From Durusdinium trenchii (taxonomy: Eukaryota > Sar > Dinophyceae > Suessiales > Symbiodiniaceae): a stretch of DNA of 64,000 bases. The notes under the pieces are model-generated. The model worked only from the letters and a program-made list of their open reading frames with translations. It was not told the origin of the DNA and searched no databases. How positions within the stretch are numbered: position 1 is the stretch's first letter; each line of letters starts with the position of its first letter. Made by a program: the position numbers and the translations under genes. This document shows positions 24,659 through 35,749 of the stretch, piece by piece. The DNA is taken from positions 809,656 through 873,655 of the forward strand of contig CAXAMN010021995.1 in the NCBI GenBank assembly GCA_963970005.1. The letters run 5' to 3'.

Positions 24659-25433
24659 ACAAAACGCCCATCGATTCGCTTCCAAAACGCCCTGCCCGGC
24701 CTCCATTAACAACACTGCCACCTGAGTGGCGATCGTTCGTCGAGCGAAATGAACGCGAGTGAAGGTGATCGGTCCAAACCCCGCCCCCCCGCAGATTGAC
24801 ATAGGCCATTGTGCTTCCTCGTCGCCATTGTCATTTCATCTCACACTTAAAGCAAGTATCTAGTAAAGCACGGAAGTTTTCATGGATGCGGATCACATGA
24901 GGAGGCATCTGGAGACAAGTAGTTCGGCTAAGGGTGTAGTATGCCGGAACAAGTGTGCTCATGGCACCCGGTGCAAAAAGGACGAGAAGATCGTTCGACC
25001 GACCTCGACCGATGCCTCAGAGGTCTTGTGAACATCTGTGGCTTCATCCAGCTCTTGGAGGTGCATGGCATCCCATCGATCCTGTCGGCCGGAGGAGGGT
25101 CCAGTGGGTCTTGTTTCTTTTCGTTTGTTTATTCGGAACAGCCTGAAAGACATGAAGCATCATGAAGCCATTCTTGTATATAGAAGTTTGGTGAGTGGGA
25201 TGGAAGATGATAGAGCTGGTGGAAGCGGACTCGTAGTATTCATACATATTCATACTCGCTGCAATCCCCACTCTGCCACTCTCCCAATGTTCTCCAGATC
25301 ACGTAATTCTCCAAGTCTCCCCTCTCGTCTGGGTGGTTTCGCACGGATCCGCACCCACCTTGCCGAGGGTCAGCTTGTTATTCAGCTCAATCTCCAAAGT
25401 GTGATGAGCTCCCATTTTCACCCACTGATTCTC
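24659..25433 (-). CDS. PELO: Pelota/Dom34 ribosome-rescue factor, exons for the end of the N-terminal domain and start of the central domain
   Basis: Three exons join in phase 0: 25433-25359 (ENQWVKMGAHHTLEIELN, then LTLGK), 25081-25010 (DRWDAMHLQELDEATD, then VHKTSEAS) and 24721-24659 (VAVLLMEAGQGVLEANRWAF). These match the Pelota run from the V-K-M-G-x-x-H-T segment through W-D-x-x-x-L-x-x-L into the central domain, with almost no gaps. Donors are GTGGGT, GTCGAG and GTGTTT; acceptors are GCGAG, GACAG and CTCAG. The next exon in phase is at 8516, 16 kb away, and continues the protein (VLAKDVHRVSVALPKK). The first roughly 93 residues, including the Sm-like fold and its M-W-H motif, should lie above 25433. 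They are not between there and 25866, where another gene's exon begins. Confidence 0.9.
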
Positions 25434-25865
25434 CTCGCAATCGACCAATCGACGAAACATCATGGACCTGTGCTGTGATGAGTGACCTCAGAAGAGCAGA
25501 ACCCAGAACCAGCCAGAACCCAAAAGAAATCGCAGATAATATTACTCTATATTATGCTGAAAGGGCTTAGGAAACCTCCTGGGTTGGTAGTCAATCCAAT
25601 GATTGATCAAGATTTGCACAAGAATCTTGCATCTCCTGGTCATGGTTGTTCCCCTTCAGTCTGACTGGTATTCAACATCCGAGGTATATATATATATATC
25701 CCTCCAAGTTTCTCTTTCTCGGCAATGCTGCTCATGTTGCATCTCGCACATGCTGGTTGGAGTTCCTCACATCACCAATCACCACCATACACCTTGGAAA
25801 ATACCTTCTGCCCTTTCTTCCGCTCTCTTTTTGCGACTGCGACTGGCTCATCTGCCTCAGCTCAC

Positions 25866-27600
25866 CCAGCAAAGCTGCTTCAACCTCCTCCGCCAGCCGG
25901 TTCAGCTGAGCGCCGCTCAGGGCACCAGACCCCAGCAGCACCGGGCTCTCTGGGAGGAAGAACTTCCGTTTAAACACGGCGGAGATCTCCAGCGCGTGGC
26001 GCCACTGGAAAGCGCAGGCGAAGATCACCTGCGCTGGGACACCGTCTAGGGATATGAGCTCATATGTGATCACATGCGGAAGTGAGACTGGGATGTGAGG
26101 AAGAAACTGCGGATGAATTGCATTGGTTCTTGATGTACACTTGCAAGCACTTATAGGCTGTAGAATCGTCCATTGTTCTGAATCGGCTGTGCAAAAGAGG
26201 TGCTCGATGAAAGATGAAACCAATCGTCAGTAGAAACTATAGAAACAAAAGAATAAGAGGAGAGAACTCACACCTTACCACCATCACCATCAGCCTTTGT
26301 CAGCCTTACATACCGTTTCTTACTGTTTCTGAAAGGGAACGTCACGGTCCTCACTTCCGCCACGGCACGGTGTCTCGAGAAATCTCGTCGGTCTCCTCGC
26401 CTGGGGGGTCGGGCGTGGTCGGGGTGGTCGGGGTCACCGAGTCGTCCAAGCGGATGGCGACAAGTCCGACCAAAGTCCTTTTGTTCCTAGCTTCTTGTTA
26501 CTATAGTAGCTTCAAAGACATACTAGTAGCTTCTTGCTCCTGGTCATGTGAGGACGACGACACCTAATTAGCTGAGGATGACTTGTGGCGATCCCTGAAG
26601 TGTTTAGTGCGGTCCATCGAATGTCTGACTGTCAGTCATGTGATGGCCAAAAAGATCAAAAAAGAAATCACTCGGAGTGACCCGCAGCCTGCTTTGGAGG
26701 TGTTTGTTCTGTTCTTTCCGTGACGTGTTTCTGCTGCAAAAAATGCCCAAGCCCTTGGTTTGCCCGCTGTTTTCGCTGTTTTGGGGGGACTGGGGATGGA
26801 CTGCGACGGACTGGGGACACATCCCCCCCAGTCCAACCCCAGCCTTCGGTTCTTTGTGACTGAACAACCATGGCACACTCGCCCCGTCGCTAGGACTTGT
26901 TGGACAAGCTGCCCATCTCTTCCAGTAGAAAGCAGGGCAGTTTCCAATAGCTGGCCTTCTTGCTCAAAGCGCGATGGTGTCAACATGCTTCAATTGCATC
27001 AATGGAATCAACAAGCATCTATCATCTACTGTAACTCCCCTCTCCGCATGATGTCCAAAGGCTAAATAATTAGTCCTTCACCACATGCACTGCAGTCCCC
27101 GGTGATCCCCAAAAACATGTTTGGCACACAAGAAGTGCCTTCTGCGTGGCTGATAGGGCCACGTTGTAGCTGATGAGATCAGGGGAGGTTCCATCCAAGA
27201 AGAAGACGCAGAACTGCCACTGGCTGCCTGCCGAGAGATGATTGTTGCAGCTATAGGCCCTTTGTTCGGCCCTGCTTGTTGCAAATGTCACATTCGGCCA
27301 GAGGCTAACCGTTTTTTTAAGTTTAGGACAACAGGGTTGGATAATCTGATCTCAGTATCAGGTTCTGGGAAAATATCATGATCTGATATTATCTATACCA
27401 AACAATCATTATGATGTCTGATTATCTGAAAATAAACTGATTATCTGATTATCTATGCCAGCGATCCACTGCCTCAAAGATGTCCTCCGTGCCCCGATGA
27501 TTCATCCCCGCCGGAACTCGGCTCGGCGCCGGCCTCGTTCACAGGCGCTGCTGGCGGCGTTGCGGGCGATGTCACTGGCGAAACGAGACTGGGAGGCCTC
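25866..27600 (-). CDS. PPR protein gene, 3' exons
   Basis: Exons: 27600 to about 27500 (DIARNAASSACERGRRRAEF), 27227-27139 (SQWQFCVFFLDG, then PDLISYNVALSATQK), 26955-26906 (ASYWKLPCFLLEEMGS) and 26028-25866 (VIFACAFQWRHALEI, then GAQLNRLAEEVEAALL). Exons 27227-27139 and 26955-26906 join in phase 0 and complete one PPR unit: ISYNVALSATQK, then ASYWKLPCFLLEEM. The donor at 27138 is probably GC. The last exon keeps the W-x-x-A-L helix, then leaves the repeat pattern, so the array may end there. A coding-like block at about 26465-26350 (RLDDSVTPTTPTTPDP) may be another exon, encoded by a tandem GGTCGGG repeat. PPR proteins bind organelle RNA one base per repeat. The stop codon was not located. 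Confidence 0.75.
26486..26535. repeat. Copy of a dispersed CTAGT / AGCTTCTTG repeat
   Basis: The segment contains TAGCTTCTTGTTACTA, TAGTAGCTTC and ACTAGTAGCTTCTTG. The same words recur at about 29472-29533, 57757-57846 and 63367-63420. Confidence 0.65.
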
Positions 27601-28091
27601 CTGCAGTCGACGACCAAAGTGCGAAAAGATGGTGGTTTTACAGTGCTTCACTTGTATTTTCCCTACTTGGCTGGGTGTTTAGCAGGGTCCAGTTTGGGTC
27701 AACATAGGCTTTTGGGTCATTTGATGTTATTTGATTATTGTTTGGGTCTAAATCCCACACATGGATCTTGGACGAGCTCCCCAGGAGAGAAGGGGCTCCG
27801 GGAACTCAGTTTGGTTGTCTGAAGCCACAGCTCGCGGCGAGCACCTTTCACACCTTCTGTAGTGCATTTCAGCCACTGGTCTCCAAGCTCATGGCCCTGA
27901 GAGGCACACAAGTTCATACAACATGTAACATCATCGTTGATAACTGCATGGCTGATGCCTTTCTTTCCAGAACCAATCACTTGCAGTCAGCGCTATGTCA
28001 AGTCATCATGTTCAAGCAACAGTGGCTTTTAGGAGCCATTCCCTCTTGGCCTCTTTTTGCCTCACATTCCCACCACTGGTGGAATCACTGA

Positions 28092-29092
28092 TCAGTCCTG
28101 CAGCAGCTCCAAGGCTGCCAGCCACTGAGCGCCCTTGGCACAGGCGCTGATGGCCGCACCAAAGCCTGATGCGGTGTGCCGAACCCACCTGCGCGGAGGT
28201 GTCATGAATTCTGAACTACAACAGGTGAATGGAGCGCAAGAGAGTATAGCCTCTCCTGTCCCAAGCGCAACTCCACAGAATTGGGGGTTGTATGCCCTAA
28301 GAACAACTAGGGGAACTAGGGCACCATGAGAGCAAACTCACCCTATCTAAAAGCATCAGCTGAAAGCTCTGCATGAGCGACGAATCGAGTCAAGTTCTGA
28401 ACGTCAGCGAATGTTCAATCCATCCAAAATCCACCGAAGAGCCCCACCGAAACAGGGTGAATTTCAGACCTTGCACCCCGACAGGACCCAGGAATGGCTG
28501 CTTCGCACATCTCTATCAGTCAAGTAGCTCACTTCATCGAAATCCTCTACGCTCATGGAGCCTGCATGGACAAGGTAAGACGGTAAGAAGAGGCGGAGTG
28601 TGACAGTTTTGATCAAAGAACTGTGCTCTACCAAGATTGAAGTTACCAAAACTTCCTCAGAACACCACCAATCTGTGGATGGGGCCTAGGAGTGCTAAAG
28701 CCACTTGCCAGTCGCTGGCTGCTTCGCAGGAGTTCAAGCACGAACTGAGCATGGCTTGGTCGTCGCTCGAGGACCTGCACGTCTCGATCGGTCGATCCCG
28801 TCGCGGTCGAGATCCGGTTCCCGCATGGCGCATGGCTTGTTGCCAATAGAACCCTAGATGGAATGTTGCCTCAGGCTTGTCTCGGGTGATGAAAGGCTTG
28901 TTGCCTCGGAGTCTGGACGAAAAACACATCGGTCTTCCGAACCGTCGACCCTCCGGTGATCGCACGACCGGTCGAAGACCTGACTCACTCGACGTCTCCG
29001 AAGACGCCCCCGTCGCGACGCCTCGATAGGACTTCCAGGGATGACAGCTGTTGTTCCCAGGGCGAACCACGCATTGCGAGGCTCGCTGCAGC
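28092..29092 (-). CDS. PPR protein gene, middle exons
   Basis: Exon 29092-28989 (AAASLAMRGSPWEQQLSSLE) ends at a GTGAGT donor in phase 2 and joins 28774-28669 (MLSSCLNSCEAASDWQVALA) through a split codon, giving a continuous PPR unit. Exon 28165 to about 28092 reads GFGAAISACAKGAQWLAALE, then LLQD and TGA; it is a textbook PPR helix pair. Its acceptor phase does not match 28669, so an exon between is missing or the donor differs. A short piece at 28561-28533 (SMSVEDFDE, with AG and GTGAGC borders) is a candidate. The TGA after LLQD may lie beyond a non-canonical donor, since more PPR exons follow downstream. Confidence 0.75.
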
Positions 29093-29471
29093 CTGGAGAC
29101 ATAGGGAGAAATCAAGGAAGAGTGGAGAAGGAAAGAACGCAGTCAGTGAATCTGAACCCAAGAGAAAAGCCTGATTTTTTCCATCAGCAAACGCAACAGA
29201 AAGTCTCACAAATTCAGTGCTTCAAAAGATTCTTCGGATCCGGGACATCACCAAACGGTGGACGTAACGACCAAAACAAAAGATCACAAGATGAGGCCTC
29301 TATCGACGAACGAAAACGGAAAAACACCACCGATGATCGGGCCTGATCGGATGGTGGGTAAACTTATATATATATATATACCTGTCAGGCTCCAGGTGGG
29401 TCACGACCCGTTTCTTCACAAGACCCACGACGAAATGCATCTGGAAATCTGTCAACACCGGTGCTGTTCAT

Positions 29472-29533
29472 CACCAGTAACAAGTGCATCGCTACTAGTG
29501 GCAAGAAGCTACTAGTCGATACTAGTAGTAACT
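29472..29533. repeat. Copy of the dispersed CTAGT-rich repeat
   Basis: Contains GCTACTAGTGGCAAGAAGCT and ACTAGTCGATACTAGTAGTA. Several CTAGT words face each other, so it can fold on itself. It lies about 90 bases from a long TA tract at about 29366-29384. Confidence 0.7.
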
Positions 29534-30405
29534 GTTCATCCTGTCTCTTCAACATTCCAACTTCCAATTCGGTCACACGCATTGTGAGGTTTCAAGCCTA
29601 GGAGATTTCCCCGTCGAAACCTGAGGCATCTGGCTGCCAGTTGGTGATTAAAGGACGAAAGGACAAGCTTGGTCCCCCACTTCAGCAATCAACTCCAAGG
29701 CTCCTGAAATAGGTCTATCATTCATGATGGTCTAGGGACATTCCATGATCATCCAACGTCCCATCAAGAAGTACACACTTAGCAGGCCAAAATTCCCCAC
29801 TTGATTGCACTATAGTCACTAAACACGGAAAACACTTGTAACATGGTGCAACTGGATTCTTTCATTCACAGCCTTCGCCATCCGGAAAGGCGAACCAAAA
29901 CTGGACCCTCCCCTTCCGTCCCTGGAGATCCCAAAGGATCCGGCTGGGGCCCGTCCAGCCAGGACACGCAAAACAAGATGGTCCAGGTACTTTCAGGAAT
30001 GCTCTCAACCGATCTGTGAAAAAACATCGCTGGACTCTCAAGTCTGGATCGCCTGGACTTCCAAGCCTTGCCACCGGTGATGCTCCCACAGACTCACCAC
30101 TGACCTCCAAGGTGTCCGAGCATTCAGGAGACCTCAATCCATTCATCCAAGATGAACATGGATGGTCAAGAGTCAAGAGAAACGATGCCTATAATATGTT
30201 CATAAGATCTGAGATTAGTTTCCCGCACCAAGTTACTACAAGCTTGGTTCAGGCAAAAACCCAAGAGGACCTAGACAAAGATATTCTCAACCTGTCCAAT
30301 TGTGCACGATTTTCTGCCCAGAACCCATCTGAGCCTGTCTTGGTCAATGGTTTGAATAGCTGCACTCCAAAACAGGTGTATCCTCCACCAACAATCTTCA
30401 CTTAC

Positions 30406-33400
30406 AAATTGCAACCTGCAATCCAAGTGTCTCAGTTGCATTGCCGTCTGCCATCTCTCTGCGGATCCCACTGCTGCCAGCAGCGTGTTTCGGCTCACCT
30501 CATCCGGTTCCAAGCCCTTCATGACGAGCCCGTTGATCTGGCCGGGCATGAAGCTCAACAAATCCCTGCGGGGGTTCCAGACTGGTCCCTGTCTCTGGTG
30601 ATGGTCATCGGCTTCAATTAGCCCTCCGGTATTCTTGGGTGCTGAAAGGAACTGTAAGATCTGTAAGTCACTGGTGGAACCAGGACCACGGTTTGGGATT
30701 TGGGAGATGGATTCCGTTATAAGGAAGATATCCAGAATCCTTCACACTCTGACATCTGTTCAATCACCATAAGCATAAAGAAATCCTACCTGCAGCTCTG
30801 GCAGCCATTCCCAGATGAAGGATTGATATATAAATGGTGATGGATGCGTCTTAAATGCATTTAACTGCATCATGTATAATTAATAATATCAGAATGCTGA
30901 TATATCCCCACTGGCGAACCAGTTCGCCCACCTCTGCCACAGCCATTCTCCACTCACCCCGCACCGCCCGCAGCACTGCATTGCACAGGCTCAGGGCGCC
31001 ATGGTGTCCATCGCTTTGAGCAGCGAAGGCGAGTGCCATTTGCCAATGGAGCTGCTCCGCCAGAGGAGCCAAGGCAGAGCTGTGGTTGATGACATCTGCC
31101 TCGTGGATGAGCTTGGATGGTCATTCACATGAGGGCTGGTTGCCGTTGGTTCAGAAGGGAAAAAGGAAGGATTCCAACCCTGACCATCCCCAAGAATCTC
31201 TCACATGGACATTGGACCTGCACATTCTCCTCTACAAAGAGGTCTTCTTGCATGTCTAAGGTGATGACCAAATGGATCCAAAAGGGTAGGACCTCAAACT
31301 CAAACTCAGTTTTGCGGTAATACACGCCAACCCTTCCATTTTGTGGTAGGCATGCCTATCTGTGCCACAGGTTTGTTTGACGGTTGGTCCAACGTCTTTA
31401 CCACCATTCATGTACTCAAGGTTTGGGTCTGTCTAGATCTGAGGCTGTGAGTCAAAATAAACCTCTTCATGGTTCTACTATGTTCTACTAATCAAACGTC
31501 TCACCTCTCTGGCCTCCAAATCTCGTTGCCGCATCAAGTCCAGCAACCCCATGGACCGCTGCCAGATGTCCTCGGACTCGCCGGTCACCGCGAAGCTGCT
31601 GAAGATCTTCCGGTCCGGTTCTATCGCGGAGGCCTTGGACCAGCCGAAGCACCGGGATCGCGGGTCCGGCGAAACGGGCCGTTCGATGGATTTGAATTTC
31701 ACACACTCCAAGCCCCGCCTCCCATCATTGAATGGGACCTCTTCCCATCACATGTTGACTCTGAAATGTTTGAACCTTTCCAGATTGTCAAACTCGATTG
31801 TACATCCTCAAACTATTTGGTGCCCCTCACCTCCATCGTCTCCAGCATTAGCGCCGACTGCTTCCAGCCCACGTCTGCAATCGCAGGCCCGAAGCTGATT
31901 ACATCTGCCCTGCGAGTCCCCAAACGTTGCATCGCCACCGCGCATCCCCGCGCTCGCACGAAGAGACCCAGATTATGAGGGTTGTGAGGCCTCTGGGGAG
32001 TAAAAGCCTCGAGACCATGGGGTGTTTGTTGTGATTTGCTAATGGGCCTGTGGATTCGCTAATTGGAGGGTGGCTGTGACCGTCACCGCATTGATCACAA
32101 GCAGTGCTGGTGGAGCACTGATTTACCCCCGGCCCTCTCGATTGAGTCGCACTTGATGCAGTTCTTTATTGGTGGACCCCGGTGACCCCGGTCGCACTCC
32201 CAGGCTCTTACCATGGTTTGTGGAAGTCACATCACAAGGCTCATCAAACATCAAACATGTTAGCTTGACCTGACAGGTTGTTGGCATACTTTTGGCCTCG
32301 GCCTGCCTCAGTTTCGAGTAAAGAACGGAATCTCCCCTAAAAATGCACAATCACTGACTGTATGAATAACATCTTAGAATCTTATACTGTACCCCTCAGT
32401 GGTATAGTACCCCTTACAACTTGTTCACATTCCCTCTCTCGCATCCCTCATCCCAACACATCCCAACACCCCTCCCCCCAAATTCGCCCCCGCTCTCCTC
32501 AACTCCAACTGTGGCAGTTGCCAAAGCAAGTGCTTAGCCGCCTCCCATTGACCCGCCAGGTTCAAAGCATGGAGCCCACAGTTGCTCAAAGCCAAATCAG
32601 GCCTCGTCAACTCACGCTATTTCGCGAATCGCGCGCTGGCTTGCTTGGAAGATCCAAAGCGTAAGTCACATGAATTTGGTCCCGCGATATTGGAATTGAT
32701 CGACTTTATCATACTCTATCCAAAACATAATGGATTTATATGGATTTGGGCACTGTATGGCACTGTGAAGAATCATCGAAGTGACCTTGGGTGTCAAGGA
32801 CCCCAAGGTGTCAACGACCAAGGTGGGTATGCAGTTTTGGGGAGACATATGGCAAAATTAGGGCTCACGATGCGCCGCTTTTGGGTGTTCGCATCATTGG
32901 CGCAGCTGAACCCAGCAGGGCATGAACATAAGTTCAGAAGTCGTTGCCATGTCCGGAGGCGGCAGCTAGCTTATCTTCCTCTCTGTTAATTCACATGAGT
33001 TCAAGGCGGAGCAGCCCAATCTGGCCAACGCCCGGCCCGACGACATCCGGCCTCAAGAACAACTTACAATTATGGAAGATCTGCAGCGCTGCGTGCCAAT
33101 TCATCTCCTACAGCTGGAAATCTTTGGACAGTCCCAAAAGTGAAGAAAAGTGCAAGCAAGTATACTGACGTTGCCACTTTACCTTTCCAACCTGTTTGAC
33201 ACCTGCTTTGTGTTCCAACAATTCCGCTTGGACATGCGAGGACCAACTTGTGTCGTCCCTCCACAAAAACGAGATTCCATCTGCAGGATGCTCCATCAAC
33301 AGCTCCAAAACGAGAGCCGTTGACGGTCAACGGAGCCGAAGCGACGCCCAACGTCGCTTGGACCCATCTTTTGCTCCCTCTTCTGCTCCTTTAAGCACGC

Positions 33401-34880
33401 AGTCATCACAGAGCTGTAGGTGAAGACATCCGGCTTCCTGAGCGAGAACGTGGACCATGTTTGGACTGGTTTGGATGAAACGCCTGGCTTTAACGCACAT
33501 TCCTTGGTCATCTGTCCAACTGTAGTTCTATAGTCTATATGTTTTGATCTTTATATAGTTATGTTTAAGAAATCATGTCTATAAACAATTGCAGGAGGTT
33601 GACAAACAAGACACTTGATGGGTGAAATGTATCACTTCACATCTTGGACTACGTAAAAAAAGAGTGGAACGAGTGACCTCCAACTTGTGGAACCGGCATC
33701 ACATCCCAAGAGAGACACCTCCATGACGCATGATTAAATGCCCAAGATTTACAGTCTGCCATTGTCCCCTTATGGGTTGCAAAACCATCCGCAATGGAGA
33801 AATCACAGGAATGACTCAATGACTTACATAATCTTTGGTATGGCGGATAGGTACCCTTCTTCCAATAAACAAACAAGTCTAAGTGGGAACTTCGCTGTTG
33901 ATCCTCAAGGAACATCGTTCAAAAGGTTTCAAAAGGCCCCCATAAGGCGATATAAGGCACTCTCCCACAATTTCTGAGAACGAGAAAGTCATGGTCGGTT
34001 TGACTTCTCCCACCCCACCATACCGAATCTTAGAACCCCACAGTCGCATCTGGAGCATCTGCTCCAGGAAGTTCAGCGCTTGTAGCCAGGCTCCGGAGCA
34101 ACACGCCTTGATGGCCGTGTTGCAGTGGATCACGTTCAGCTCCTTGGTGAGAGATGTGCAGGTCGAACGTCAATCTGTGGAAATTGGGAAACTTAGGGGA
34201 TGGGATTCTGCGGGGAAGATTCGTGGCAGGTGTGCAGACAACTGTTAATATGTTGCTGGCTTCGAATTTGGATATCTTGATCGTACCAGTAGAAATGAAA
34301 ACGTGAATTGTTTTGATGTATTTTATACGATCTGTCATGCAGTTCAACCTTCTTGATCCAAACAGATCTTCCTCATGTTCTCTTGTTTCTGATTCTTCAG
34401 CCGGAGACTCCACGCGTTTCTGCTGCATCAAGCTTAAGACATGGCCCAGCACCTCCACGTTCGCCCCGGATCCCAGCCGCTTCAGCACGGCGGTCGCGAA
34501 GCCCGGATGTCTTCGCCTCGACCGGCGAACACCGTTGAAACGACGAGGGAAGAGGATCTCACCACCTGCTGAGCGGCAAATTACAAAGAATGTCCAACCT
34601 ACTTGGCAGTATCAGCTGAGAGTCTTTTCCATCTTTTTCCATGTGTTTCCTGTTGCTGACCTCCCACTGCCCCAACTCAGGCCCCATTTCATCGATGTTT
34701 CTGTTCCAACCCAACTGCCACGTCACCAGGACTTGATCTCCTCCTCCAAAGCCTCCGCCACCTCGGCCGCCCCGGAGCCGCTGTGCAGCCGCTGTGCCGC
34801 CTGCGCCGCCATGAAGCCGTCATGGCGGGTCGAGGCGCAGGTCTCGACCGGCACGGTGCGAAGGCCACCGTGCCGATGAG
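30406..34880 (-). CDS. PPR protein gene, 5' exons
   Basis: Exons: about 34812-34727 (MAAQAAQRLHSGSGAAEVAE, a possible start Met at 34812), about 34510-34390 (AVLKRLGSGANVEVLGHVLS), 34142-34042 (HCNTAIKACCSGAWLQALNF), 33437 to about 33370 (KPDVFTYSSVMTACLKEQK), 32602-32510 (PDLALSNCGLHALNLAGQWE), about 31705-31505 (DIWQRSMGLLDLMRQRDLEA), about 31110-30900 (GALSLCNAVLRAVRGEWRMA) and 30565-30406 (GLEPDEVSRNTLLAAVGSAE). The joint 34042 to 33437 restores QMRL-KPDVFTYSSV across a split codon. Donors include GTGAGA and a strong GTAAGT at 30405. The 35-residue pattern with P-D at the unit start and W-x-x-A-L in helix two is diagnostic of PPR. A leucine-rich piece at about 33310-33270 (TALVLELLMEHPAD) follows a frame break after exon 33437, so that exon's end is unclear. 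Confidence 0.8.
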
Positions 34881-35239
34881 ACCGAGAACAAAAGGATCGA
34901 GTTAAGGGAGACGTGGAGACTGTGGAGACGTGAAGTTGGGGACCAGACTGTTAGAGATTCACCTATCGTGCAGTCTAGCTAGACTGTGGTGTCACTTGCG
35001 TGATCCTGCGACTGAAGCTTGCGATGACTGTTTGCAAGTAAAGAAGCACAGAATAGGAGCCAAACTCTGCAAGCAAGCACTTTTGGTTATCCACCTGCAC
35101 GATCACACAAGGTGGTTGAGATGCAAACAGAATGATACGTAGTTTGGTCCTCTCTGACGATAGTGAGCGCCAACAACGATGCAGCAGCCGTTCATTCCCA
35201 GTTGCTCCTCACAATTCTTCCCCGAGTATCGAATGCAGT

Positions 35240-35500
35240 TCCCGGCCGCATCGTACTCGATTGACTTGACCTGAAGCTTTAGGCCATGTCACGATCGAAT
35301 CCAGGTCAATGTCCACACAAAACTGGCGGGTCATGGCACAACCATGCAAAACCTGAAACTGAGCATGCCAAATCTCATTTCCTGGCCTCGCCCACTCGCA
35401 TCTCTCCAAATAAGGTTCAACCGCCCCATACCGCCCGGTCGGTCTATCGCGGTCGTCCTCGCGTCCTCTCGGTGTCGGACCGAAGCGTTGGTTCAGTGGA
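35240..35500 (-). other. Coding-like block, strand probably minus
   Basis: The minus frame reads NQRFGPTPRGREDDRDRPTG, then AVEPYLERCEWARPGNEIW. The plus frame is also open, and no clear splice pair was found. It could be a 5' exon of the PPR gene. Confidence 0.35.
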
Positions 35501-35749
35501 AACACCACGCATGAGGGGTGAGGAAAGGGGATTCACCAGTTCGCAGCGGCGAGAAACCAGGGAAGCGGAAGGTTTCGCCGAAGACCATGCGAACGATCAA
35601 AAGCGTCATGTAAATTCATGTAATATCGATTCGATCGTCGGAAGCCAAGCTCTGAAGCAAAACCGGCGACCAGCAACCTGGTTAGCTGAAGCAAAATGGT
35701 CGAAAGCTGAGATCCCATCCTCCACGGTCATCTGGATCCTCGGGTGATC

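Noticed and set aside
30016..30621. Plus open frame of 201 codons
   Set aside because: Length is at the chance expectation, and it is antisense to the PPR exon 30565-30406.
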